Below, one piece after another: positions 44,329-51,675 of a DNA stretch of 64,000 nucleotides. The notes beneath the pieces are model-generated. The model ran no database searches. It was not told the DNA's origin and saw only the letters and a program-made list of their open reading frames with translations. The translations under genes and the position numbers were made by a program. This DNA comes from Alcanivorax sp. DSM 26293 (GTDB taxonomy: Bacteria; Pseudomonadota; Gammaproteobacteria; Pseudomonadales; Alcanivoracaceae): assembly GCF_900107995.1 (NCBI RefSeq), contig NZ_FNUM01000001.1, positions 507,695 through 571,694 of the forward strand, written 5' to 3'. Position 1 is the stretch's first letter; every line of letters begins with the position of its first letter.

Positions 44329-44607
44329 GTGCGTTACCTGTTTGCTGCCATCGCGCTGATCCTGTCCAGCATCTTGTTTGCCGAACAGGACAGCAACGCC
44401 CGTCTGCTCACGGAAGAGGAGCGTGACGCTCGCCTGCGTGAACAGCAGGAGCTGTCAGAGCGGGCGGCAGAATTACAGGAGCGGCAGGCCACTGCGCAGC
44501 AACTTCTCCGTCGGCAAGACCAATACCTGGATGCTCTACAGCAGGAAATCCAGGCACTGAAAAAACAATCCGAAGAGGCAGATGACACTGCCCGGGCAGA
44601 GCAATGA
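44329..44607 (+). CDS. Small exported coiled-coil protein
   Basis: The 92-residue product starts at GTG 44329 after a GGGGGAA ribosome site. It has a hydrophobic N-terminus (MRYLFAAIALILSSILFA) that is a signal or anchor. The rest is one long charged helix, rich in E, R and Q with heptad spacing (about 25-85). It is probably periplasmic and coiled-coil. The family is not recognised. Its stop overlaps the GNAT start (ATGA), so the two are co-translated, although one looks exported and the other cytosolic. Confidence 0.72.
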   Translation: MRYLFAAIALILSSILFAEQDSNARLLTEEERDARLREQQELSERAAELQERQATAQQLLRRQDQYLDALQQEIQALKKQSEEADDTARAEQ

Positions 44608-45200
44608 TGTTGCAATGGCTACGCCAGCTTTTTCACCGCACCCCCGTTCAACCGGAGGCCCCGGCCCACTCCGCCGCTCAGCCTGCGCCGGAACCCGCTC
44701 CCCGCGCGTCGGAGCCGGACCCCATCGCGGCCCTCATGCCCTTCCAGATACGCCCCCTGGACAGCAAGGACATGGCCGAGCTGCTGGGCGTATTCCGCGA
44801 GGCCATCCAGGTCAGTGCGGCAGCGGAGTATGACCAGCAACAACGGGATGCCTGGAGCCAGGCCCAGAACTACGACAGCCTGATCTCGGTGCTCAGCGAG
44901 GGCGACACCGTGGTGGCGGAATGGGATAACAAGCTGGTGGGGTTTGCCCACCGAATCCGCGATTACATCAACATGGTCTTCGTCCATCCGGAGGCCTCCC
45001 GAGTGGGCATCGCCACCCTGCTCTACCAGCACCTGGAAGACGGCGCCCGCATCGAAGGCATCACCGAGCTGACCACCCACGCCAGCCTCACCGCCCATGA
45101 TTTCTTTGCCTACATGGGCTTTAACAGCGAAGGTCAGGAACAGGCGGAACGCGATGGCATCCCGCTGACTCGCCATGCCATGCGAAAGTCGCTGGTCTGA
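44604..45200 (+). CDS. GNAT-family N-acetyltransferase
   Basis: This 198-residue acetyl-CoA-dependent enzyme has a proline/alanine-rich N-terminal tail (about 1-45), then a GNAT fold: FQIRPLDSKDMAELLGVFREA, VVAEWDNKLVGFAHR, and the cofactor segment VFVHPEASRVGIATLLYQHLE, followed by the FFAYMGFNSEG end. The substrate is unknown; the FAYMGF ending resembles general PhnO/YafP-like acetyltransferases. It is coupled to the small coiled-coil gene and has no other neighbours in the operon. Confidence 0.85.
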   Translation: MMLQWLRQLFHRTPVQPEAPAHSAAQPAPEPAPRASEPDPIAALMPFQIRPLDSKDMAELLGVFREAIQVSAAAEYDQQQRDAWSQAQNYDSLISVLSEGDTVVAEWDNKLVGFAHRIRDYINMVFVHPEASRVGIATLLYQHLEDGARIEGITELTTHASLTAHDFFAYMGFNSEGQEQAERDGIPLTRHAMRKSLV

Positions 45201-45296
45201 ACCCCGCCTCAACTTTTCTTATTGATCGAAAAATCTGATCACACCCCTCAATACAGTCTTCTGTGTTTCATTCTGGCCTGTCGCTAATCTGTGATT

Positions 45297-45414
45297 GTTG
45301 GAAAGCGCCATGCCTTTCCAGACAGACATCCCTGCGTTGATTCTGTGATACCCGAACCCGTGAGGGTTCATGCTTCCCCCCCTTAGGCCGTCACCCCTGA
45401 CGGCCGTTTTTTTG
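45297..45414 (+). ncRNA. Candidate small RNA upstream of the AraC-type gene
   Basis: About 118 bases hold three hairpins in a row: GGAAAG/CTTTCC (45300-45319), GAACCC/GGGTTC (45354-45369) and the terminator GGCCGTCA/TGACGGCC with a run of seven T (45386-45414). A weak promoter-like TAATCT lies at 45285-45290. There is no open frame with a ribosome site. It could instead be the 3' end of the GNAT transcript or an attenuated leader of the AraC gene. Confidence 0.4.
45386..45414 (+). terminator. Strong intrinsic terminator
   Basis: An 8-bp perfect stem (GGCCGTCA/TGACGGCC) with a CCCC loop is followed by GTTTTTTT. It lies 185 bases after the GNAT stop and 120 bases before the AraC-type gene. Confidence 0.92.
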
Positions 45415-45536
45415 TCCACTACGCTCAGCCTTGCCATGGACCGCGCGGTTGTGTCATTGCCTGCCGGAAATCCAGGTGCGACTATCTGAGGGTTCCCGAT
45501 TCCCCGTGATCACCGCCGCACAGGACCTGCTCGACC

Positions 45537-46532
45537 ATGACCCCGGACCTGGCATTGACCTACTGCCGCATGATCGCCCAGACCCTGGGCCTGGACGATA
45601 CTGGCCTGACAGCGCTGGTGCGAGGAACCGGGATTGATGAGGAAACGCTACTACACAGCGACGGGTTTATTGACTGGGATGGAACCCGGCAATTGATTGC
45701 CAATGCCCATCAACTCACCGACCAGCCGGATATTGCCCTGCAATCCGGCCTGCGCGCCCTGCCTGCCATGCATGGCCCCATGGGCATGGCAGCCATGGCC
45801 AGCCCGACGCTGCGCGACGCCATGCGGCTGTTTGCACGGTTTAATAATACTCGCACCCGCATCTTCAACACGGTGATGGAAGAAACACCGGAACGCATCA
45901 CTTTACGTTTGGTATTTGCCTATCCACATGACAGCGCCATCCGTTTTCTTACTGAATCAGCGATGGCCTCTTCCTACGCCTGCTATGTGATGTTGCGCGG
46001 CCGGCCACTGAATGACGGCTGCGTGTATTTCAACTATCCCGCTCCGCCTTGGGCCGACGCCTATCCGCAAGTTTTTCGTGGAATGGATATTGTCTTCGAT
46101 GCGCCTGACGCTGCACTCAGCTTGCCCGCCAGTTACGGCGATGAAGCTCTCCACAGTCACGACAGGGATCTGCTTTGGGTCGCCATCCGACAGTGCGAGG
46201 TTCGCCAGGAAACCTTGCGCAAACAGGGAACGCTTAGCGACAGAGTGCTATCCCTGCTTCACCAGGAACCCGGCAAGGCGACTCTGGAAAGCATCGCCGA
46301 TCAGTTACACATGAGCCCACGCACTCTGATCCGCAAACTCAAGCAGGAAAACACCCGCTTCCAGCAATTGCTGGACCAGACCCTCAGTCGCCGCGCCGCT
46401 CAGTTACTCAGCCTGCCGCACTATACCGTCGCTGCCGTTGCCGAAGATCTGGGTTACACCGATGTGGCCAGCTTCAGACGCGCTTTTCAACGCTGGTTCG
46501 GCACCAGCCCCAGCCGTTTCCGCCAGCAATAA
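45537..46532 (+). CDS. AraC-family regulator with arabinose-binding-like (OruR/ArgR-type) N-domain
   Basis: The 331-residue transcription factor has a ligand-binding N-domain (about 1-225) of the type found in Pseudomonas OruR, MmsR-like and virulence regulators, and a two-helix-turn-helix AraC domain at 235-331 (TLESIADQLHMSPRTLIRKLK, then VAAVAEDLGYTDVASFRRAFQRWFGTSPSRF). The ligand is unknown; this branch often senses lipids or amino-acid derivatives. It lies just upstream of a desaturase/dehydrogenase operon that carries a direct-repeat site, so it is probably that operon's activator. The ribosome site is weak. Confidence 0.88.
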   Translation: MTPDLALTYCRMIAQTLGLDDTGLTALVRGTGIDEETLLHSDGFIDWDGTRQLIANAHQLTDQPDIALQSGLRALPAMHGPMGMAAMASPTLRDAMRLFARFNNTRTRIFNTVMEETPERITLRLVFAYPHDSAIRFLTESAMASSYACYVMLRGRPLNDGCVYFNYPAPPWADAYPQVFRGMDIVFDAPDAALSLPASYGDEALHSHDRDLLWVAIRQCEVRQETLRKQGTLSDRVLSLLHQEPGKATLESIADQLHMSPRTLIRKLKQENTRFQQLLDQTLSRRAAQLLSLPHYTVAAVAEDLGYTDVASFRRAFQRWFGTSPSRFRQQ

Positions 46533-47000
46533 CCCCAAACGACAATGAGTCCTGCAAGGCGATATCAAGAGGTCTAGGTCAGTAGCCCCCCTGTCATACA
46601 CCGCTTAGCGAGATACTGTTTTGCCAACACCGCTCACTGTTGCAGCGTATGGCCAGAAGCGCTCAGCGTAGATTGTCACTTTCCATCCCCATCTTGTCGG
46701 TATCCGCGCTCTCCTGCGCCCAGTATTCCAGTGACACTGGTCACCCAGTAAACGTGGAAACAAGGGAAATGTATCGCGGAGAACACCAGGGCTGACTGGC
46801 CGCAGGTTCTGAGTCCCTGAAGATCTCGCAACCACTGGCCGGGTGAACCGTCGCCGGCATTCTGGATTATCTGGGGTGCATCGCACAGATCCTGGCTCGA
46901 AAAGCATGCAAACCCTCTCACCGTGAACATTCAGGCAGCGGTATTAACGGGCTCCCCGTCCTGAGGCCGTAAACCCTTCTCTGTCTGATGTTCCCCTTTC
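46533..47000. other. Gene-free region between the AraC-type gene and the orphan terminator
   Basis: About 470 bases with no supported gene. A palindrome CCAGTG-a-CACTGG lies near 46730. A strong terminator at the right end suggests some transcript crosses this stretch, but no clear promoter was found. Confidence 0.45.
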
Positions 47001-47027
47001 CGGGCGGCAATTGCCGCCCGTTTTTTT
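47001..47027 (+). terminator. Strong intrinsic terminator before the desaturase operon
   Basis: An 8-bp perfect stem (CGGGCGGC/GCCGCCCG) with an AATT loop is followed by seven T. It insulates the desaturase promoter from upstream transcription. Confidence 0.92.
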
Positions 47028-47036
47028 ATTCCGCGC

Positions 47037-47064
47037 ATTGGCACTTTTTATCCCCCGATTGGCA
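47037..47064 (+). promoter_or_regulatory. AraC-type operator: two direct ATTGGCA half-sites 21 bp apart
   Basis: ATTGGCACTTT (47037) and ATTGGCAATTT (47058) form an 11-base direct repeat (10/11) offset by exactly 21 bases, two helical turns. It lies 70-100 bases before the desaturase start and just after a terminator. This is the classical layout for an AraC-family dimer site next to a promoter. Confidence 0.65.
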
Positions 47065-47132
47065 ATTTCCGCGCTTATGTTGCCATGCCGAAAAGTAAAC
47101 ACTCTGTATTGGACCTATTCAGGAGAGCGCCC

Positions 47133-48014
47133 ATGACAAATACAACTGGCACACAACAAGATGACCTCAAGACGCTGGCCCGGCTCAAGCTATCCCCCAG
47201 GATTGCCTGGCCCACCGTGGCTATCCTGGTAGCCTCCCATGCCGTCAACATTCTTACCTGGACAATGGTACTTAGTGGCCTGTGGCCAGCCTGGGTCGGG
47301 CTGATCATTATCAGCATCACCGGCTACGCATTGTTTACGCCTGCCCATGAGGCCATTCACCGCTGCGCTGCCCAAAAGCCGGAACACAACGATCTGATCC
47401 TCTCCATCGCCACGTTTTTAGCGGTGCCGTTCGGCAAGGGCACACTGTTTCGCTTGATGCATATGCGTCACCACCGCTTTACCAATGACCCGGAAAAGGA
47501 CCCGGATCACTGGATGGCCAGCAGCCTGTGGACCATGCCGCTGTGGGGATTCTGGCCCTTCATCTATCTGATCAACTACCTGCGCAAGCCGGAGGTGTTG
47601 CCCAATGTGGAGCCCTCGGAAATCAAGCGCGAGTTGGCGGTGGCCGGTCTGGCGCTGACTGCCCTCATCCTCTGGCGCCCCTATGAAGCCTTGATGTTGT
47701 GGCTACTGCCCACCTACTTTGCTTTCTTTCTGATGTGTCTGGTGTTCATGGTACTTCCCCACTATCCGCATACTGCTCGGCAGGACGACGACCCCAACGC
47801 CACCGCACTGATGCGCATGGGTAAGGAATGGCTTCTGACCCCGATCTTGATGTATCAGAACTATCACCTCATGCATCACCTCTACCCCACCATTCCCTTC
47901 TACCGTTACGGCAAGGCCTGGAAGGCCCGCGAGCAATATCACCGGGAGCATTCCAGCAACATGATCATCCGTCCGTTCCAGCTTGGCCCGGACGACAACA
48001 CCGGCAACGCCTGA
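47133..48014 (+). CDS. Membrane fatty-acid desaturase/hydroxylase-like protein
   Basis: The 293-residue integral membrane di-iron protein carries three histidine boxes: HEAIH (about residue 74), HMRHH (about 110) and HLMHH (about 250). About four hydrophobic segments lie between them. Members desaturate or hydroxylate fatty acids, carotenoids or related lipids with O2. The box spacing fits the FA_desaturase superfamily, but the substrate cannot be deduced. ATG 47133 follows AGGAGA (47121-47126). The dehydrogenase gene follows after 12 bases, so both are transcribed together, behind an AraC-type operator. Confidence 0.85.
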   Translation: MTNTTGTQQDDLKTLARLKLSPRIAWPTVAILVASHAVNILTWTMVLSGLWPAWVGLIIISITGYALFTPAHEAIHRCAAQKPEHNDLILSIATFLAVPFGKGTLFRLMHMRHHRFTNDPEKDPDHWMASSLWTMPLWGFWPFIYLINYLRKPEVLPNVEPSEIKRELAVAGLALTALILWRPYEALMLWLLPTYFAFFLMCLVFMVLPHYPHTARQDDDPNATALMRMGKEWLLTPILMYQNYHLMHHLYPTIPFYRYGKAWKAREQYHREHSSNMIIRPFQLGPDDNTGNA

Positions 48015-48026
48015 CAGGAGAGTCCC

Positions 48027-48833
48027 ATGACAAAAACTGTTCTGATTACCGGCGGCGCCGGCGGCATTGGCCGGGAATTCTGCAAGCTTTTCAATGCGGA
48101 CGGCTACCGCATCATCGTTTTCAGCCTGCTGCAGGATGAGCTGGATGCATTGGGTCATGACCTGAAAGCACAGCGCAAAGATGTGGACTATCGGGGAGTG
48201 CAAATGGACCTGTCCCAGCCCGGCGCCGCCGAAGCCATCATGCAGTGGCTGGACCAGGAAAGGATCGAGCTGGACGTACTGGTCAACAATGTGGGTTTCG
48301 GCATGATGGGCGAGCACGTGGAGCAGGACAGCAAGAAGCTGGAGCGTATGCTCACCCTGAACAACATCCTGCTCAGCAAGCTGTGCATGCTGGTGGGCCA
48401 GACAATGAAAGCCCGTGGCCGGGGCAAGATCCTGAACATTGGCTCCCTGGCCGGCTTCTGCCCCATGCCCTTCTTCGCTGCCTATAGTGCCAGCAAGGCG
48501 TTCGTGATCAATTTCAGCGCCTCTCTGCACGAAGAGCTGAAACCTTACGGCGTGCAGGTCACCTGCTTCTGTCCCAGCACCACCAAAACCGCCTTCCTGG
48601 ACACCGCCCAGAGCAAACACACCTCTTCCAGCGGCATCAGGGAGTTTGTGTCTGCCCAAATCGCTACCCCGGAAGACGTGGCCAGAGCCGGCTATGCGGC
48701 CCTCAAAAGGGGAAAACGCTACGCCCTGCCCGGCCTGTCCGTGACCTTGCAAAGCCTGTTTATCCGCATGATGCCCCTTGGCGCCATGGCCAATCTTGTT
48801 CACAAGAAATCGGTGAAGGCCGTTGACCGTTAA
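48027..48833 (+). CDS. Short-chain dehydrogenase/reductase
   Basis: The 268-residue classical SDR has cofactor loop TGGAGGIG (8-15), the NNVGFG motif and catalytic YSASK with serine in LNIGSLAG. The C-terminal part is longer and hydrophobic (LSVTLQSLFIRMMPLG), as in SDRs that act on acyl or steroid-like substrates at membranes. It should oxidise or reduce an alcohol/ketone with NAD(P). It lies 12 bases after the desaturase with its own AGGAG site, so the two likely work on the same lipid. Confidence 0.87.
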   Translation: MTKTVLITGGAGGIGREFCKLFNADGYRIIVFSLLQDELDALGHDLKAQRKDVDYRGVQMDLSQPGAAEAIMQWLDQERIELDVLVNNVGFGMMGEHVEQDSKKLERMLTLNNILLSKLCMLVGQTMKARGRGKILNIGSLAGFCPMPFFAAYSASKAFVINFSASLHEELKPYGVQVTCFCPSTTKTAFLDTAQSKHTSSSGIREFVSAQIATPEDVARAGYAALKRGKRYALPGLSVTLQSLFIRMMPLGAMANLVHKKSVKAVDR

Positions 48834-48919
48834 CAGGCATTTTCAGGATCAGCAGGCCCTGTAAACGGGGACGCAAATTTCCTTGCAAAGATGGTTTAAA
48901 AAATTGTCAGGAGGCTCTT

Positions 48920-49729
48920 ATGAGTCAATGTTTTAGTGAAAATCTCTTGGCCGGCAAAGTGGCATTCGTTGCGGGCGGTACTCGAGGGATTAATTTGGGT
49001 ATCGCAAAAGCGTTTGCGTGCGCTGGTGCCCGGGTTGCAGTGATTGGTCGAGATGCGGAAAGGGCGGCGGCTGCCCAGGCCGACATTGAGCAGGCTTCAG
49101 GCGGACGTGCGCTGGGTATGTCCTGCGACGTGCGAGATTATGCAGCGGTTGAGACAGCCATAAAAACCACGGCAGAGGCCTTCGGCAAGATTGATATATT
49201 GGTATCCGGCGCGGCAGGTAACTTTTTCTCACCCATTGTGGGGTTATCTGCGAATGCGTTTAAAACCGTCGTCGATATCGACCTTATTGGTACATTTAAC
49301 GTGTTCAGGGCCAGCTTCGACTATCTCACCAAACCCGGCGCCTCTCTGATAGCCATCACAGCAGGCCAGGCGGAACATGCCGTCCCCTTCCAGGCCCATG
49401 CTGCGGCGGCTAAAGCCGGGGTCAACATGCTGACGAAAACCCTTGCCGTCGAGTGGGGACCCGCTGGAGTGAGAGCGAATCTTATTGCGCCGGGGGGCAT
49501 AGAAGGAACCGAAGGAGTGAAATACCTATCGAGCTCTCAAGATGGCCTTGACGAAGCGATCGGCCGGGTTCCTGCCAGACGACTTGGCACGGTAACGGAG
49601 ATCGCCGATACGGCCGTTTTCCTCTGTAGTGAGGCCGCCAGTTACATTACCGGGCAGGTTATTTATGTGGATGGTGGTACGTTGACAGGAAATGGCGCTT
49701 ACGATTGTTTGCGTCCATTAAAGCGCTAG
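48920..49729 (+). CDS. SDR of 2,4-dienoyl-CoA reductase type, lacking the catalytic tyrosine
   Basis: The 269-residue SDR has GGTRGINLGIA as cofactor loop, SGAAGNF at the NNAG position and AVEWGPAGVRANLIAPGGIEGTEG. At the YxxxK site it reads HAAAAK, with histidine for tyrosine. This is also the case in peroxisomal-type 2,4-dienoyl-CoA reductases, which the SGAAGNF and LAVEWGP phrases recall. Thus a role in unsaturated fatty-acid breakdown is plausible. Base composition is visibly lower in GC than the flanking genes, with more A/T-ending codons, hinting at separate acquisition. AGGAGG precedes ATG. Confidence 0.82.
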   Translation: MSQCFSENLLAGKVAFVAGGTRGINLGIAKAFACAGARVAVIGRDAERAAAAQADIEQASGGRALGMSCDVRDYAAVETAIKTTAEAFGKIDILVSGAAGNFFSPIVGLSANAFKTVVDIDLIGTFNVFRASFDYLTKPGASLIAITAGQAEHAVPFQAHAAAAKAGVNMLTKTLAVEWGPAGVRANLIAPGGIEGTEGVKYLSSSQDGLDEAIGRVPARRLGTVTEIADTAVFLCSEAASYITGQVIYVDGGTLTGNGAYDCLRPLKR

Positions 49730-49851
49730 GGAATCGCTGAATCCTCCGCGCCTTGCACGTTTTGAATGTTTATTCCGCTTATGCCGTGGAGTGGAATGGC
49801 AGTAATGACTTGAAACTGCGGTCCATCACTTTTCACCTTCAGGAGTTCATC

Positions 49852-50430
49852 ATGAATGCGTCACAGGCAGATCAGAACGACGTGAAAGTACGCAGTTTTG
49901 CGGCAGCAACGCAAGTCGACCGGGTGCCCCCTGAAGATGCGCTGGCCATTTTTGATGCGCTGGAACCTGTTGAGACGAACTTCATGATCGGCGCCTGGAA
50001 AGGTGAAGGTTTCGAGACCGGCCATACCATGGATGGAATGCTGGAACGTTGCCATTGGCACGGCAAACGTTTTGAAAGCCTGGAACATGTGCATCCACTG
50101 GTATTTCGCAAGGTGTCCGGGACATTGACCTCGGTGAGGCCGTTACTGGTTATGCCAGGCATGGGCCTCCTGGAAAAGATGCCATTCCTCAAGTCGCGCG
50201 TTGTCGGCAAGTTGTTCCAGTGGACTCTGCCGCTGCTGTCCGGCCGCAAGTCCGCCGCTCGCCTGCGCTTGACGACCTACCGGGGCAAACCCTCCGCCAC
50301 CATGATTTACGATAACCTGCCCATTAATGATGTTTTCCGGAAGGTAGACGACAACACGGTGCTCGGCATCATGGATCTGAAAGGCACCAAAGAACCCTTT
50401 TTCTTTGTACTGCGTCGCGACAATTCCTGA
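49852..50430 (+). CDS. GXWXG plus DUF4334 domain protein
   Basis: The 192-residue cytosolic protein has the GXWXG motif as MIGAWKGEGFETGH (about residues 42-55). The DUF4334 end is YDNLPINDVFRKVDDNTVLGIMDLKG. Such two-domain proteins are common beside lipid or hydrocarbon genes in actinobacteria and marine proteobacteria, but no function is established. ATG 49852 has an AGGAG site (49841-49845); the longer frame lacks one. It follows the dienoyl-CoA-reductase-like gene by 122 bases and may be separately transcribed. Confidence 0.82.
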   Translation: MNASQADQNDVKVRSFAAATQVDRVPPEDALAIFDALEPVETNFMIGAWKGEGFETGHTMDGMLERCHWHGKRFESLEHVHPLVFRKVSGTLTSVRPLLVMPGMGLLEKMPFLKSRVVGKLFQWTLPLLSGRKSAARLRLTTYRGKPSATMIYDNLPINDVFRKVDDNTVLGIMDLKGTKEPFFFVLRRDNS

Positions 50431-50512
50431 GACTTTCGGCCCATGCCATCCGGGCGACCGGGAATGGTCTGCGGGAGGACTGCTCCGGAAGCGATGGCTG
50501 CTGCTTAACCGG

Positions 50513-50537
50513 TTCGCTTTGCGAGCAAAGCTCCAAC
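50513..50537. repeat. REP-like repeat, TTGGAGC family, single arm
   Basis: TTCGCTTTGCGAGCAAAGCT then CCAAC matches the arm of the elements at 39529 and 58874, with its internal CTTTGCGAGCAAAG dyad. A second loosely related GCAAGCATAGCGCC lies near 50618. No gene was found in 50431-50708. Confidence 0.7.
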
Positions 50538-50708
50538 GGGCAATGGCATAGCAGGGCGACCCTTTATCGAACGTGAGCCCCGAAGTGAATAACCTTGCTT
50601 GCTCCCACAAGGAGGGGCAAGCATAGCGCCTACAACGGTCCATCCGCGCCTGTCCCCTCCCCGCCGAATCCGTTATGTTGGGGGTATCCCTCGCAAAAGG
50701 AATGCATC

Positions 50709-51473
50709 ATGGCAGGCAGCAACATGGGCACGGACTCTTCACCGGTCAGCAGCACCTCACTGGCAGTCCTTATCGACGCGGACAACACGCCACCGAAAAT
50801 CGTCGACGGTCTGTTCGAGGAAATTGCCAAATTCGGCACGGCCAGCGTCAAACGCATCTACGGCGACTGGACCAAGCCCAATCTGGGCGGATGGAAAAAC
50901 GTGCTGCTGAAGCACTCCGTGCAGCCGATCCAGCAGTTCGCCTATACCCAGGGCAAGAACGCCACGGACTGCAGCATGATTATCGATGCCATGGATCTGC
51001 TGTATACGAAACAATTGTCCGGGTTCTGCCTGGTATCCAGTGACAGCGATTTCACCCGTCTGGCAGCCAGATTGCGCGAGGAAGGGCAGACCGTTTATGG
51101 CTTCGGAGAACGCAAAACTCCCGGGCCCTTTGTGGCCGCCTGCGACAAGTTCATCTATACCGAAGTATTGCGTTCGGACCACGCTCCGCAGGACACCGCC
51201 GGCAAAGCCGAGGAGCCGACTCCCAGCGACCCGGTCAGCAAGGAACCGCCTCCGCTGCAACTGATTGCCAACGTGATTGACGATATTTCCGACGAAGACG
51301 ATTGGGCCAACCTGGGCACCGTGGGCCAGCACTTGAGCAAGCGCAAGCCGGATTTCGACACCCGCCTGTTCGGCCACAAGAAACTCAGCGACATGATCCG
51401 CGCCTACCCCAAGTGGTTCCAGATACAGAAAGGACAAGGCAAGAGCATTCAGGTCAAGACGCTACGGAAGTGA
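50709..51473 (+). CDS. NYN-domain (LabA-like) protein with C-terminal OST-HTH/LOTUS domain
   Basis: The 254-residue protein has an N-terminal NYN/PIN-like nuclease domain: LIDADNTPP with the first acidic residues, TDCSMIIDAMDLLY, then SSDSDFTRLAARLRE, giving the expected acidic cluster. A linker (about 160-185) and a LOTUS-like winged helix (about 190-254, LGTVGQHLSKRKPDFDTRLFGHKKLSDMI) follow. The combination is found in predicted RNA-binding or RNA-cleaving proteins in bacteria; LOTUS domains bind RNA. The target is unknown. ATG 50709 follows AAAAGG. It is monocistronic between repeats. Confidence 0.87.
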   Translation: MAGSNMGTDSSPVSSTSLAVLIDADNTPPKIVDGLFEEIAKFGTASVKRIYGDWTKPNLGGWKNVLLKHSVQPIQQFAYTQGKNATDCSMIIDAMDLLYTKQLSGFCLVSSDSDFTRLAARLREEGQTVYGFGERKTPGPFVAACDKFIYTEVLRSDHAPQDTAGKAEEPTPSDPVSKEPPPLQLIANVIDDISDEDDWANLGTVGQHLSKRKPDFDTRLFGHKKLSDMIRAYPKWFQIQKGQGKSIQVKTLRK

Positions 51474-51518
51474 TACCTGCTCCCCTTCACGGAGACTCCC
51501 ACGCTGGCTACACCTACC

Positions 51519-51599
51519 GTAGGGTGCACTGAGCCCCAGGCGAACTGCACCATCAAACGCCGAAACGGGGCAGTCCGCCTGGGGCTCAGTGCACCCTAC
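51519..51599. repeat. GTAGGGTGCACTGAG inverted repeat, second full copy
   Basis: Arms 51519-51551 and 51567-51599 pair with two mismatches around a 15-base loop. A smaller hairpin GCGCCTC-aa-GAGGCGC follows at about 51634-51649, flanked by GCCGCTTCG and its copies. They lie between convergent genes. Confidence 0.8.
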
Positions 51600-51675
51600 A
51601 TACTGTGCTCTCTTTGGTTAACGGAAAGCCGCTTCGCGCCTCAAGAGGCGCTCCTACAGCGGCTTCGTCGATAGG

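Noticed and set aside
45201-45300. Possible riboswitch before the AraC-type gene
   Set aside because: The hairpins do not match any riboswitch core I recognise; a small RNA or UTR is a simpler reading.
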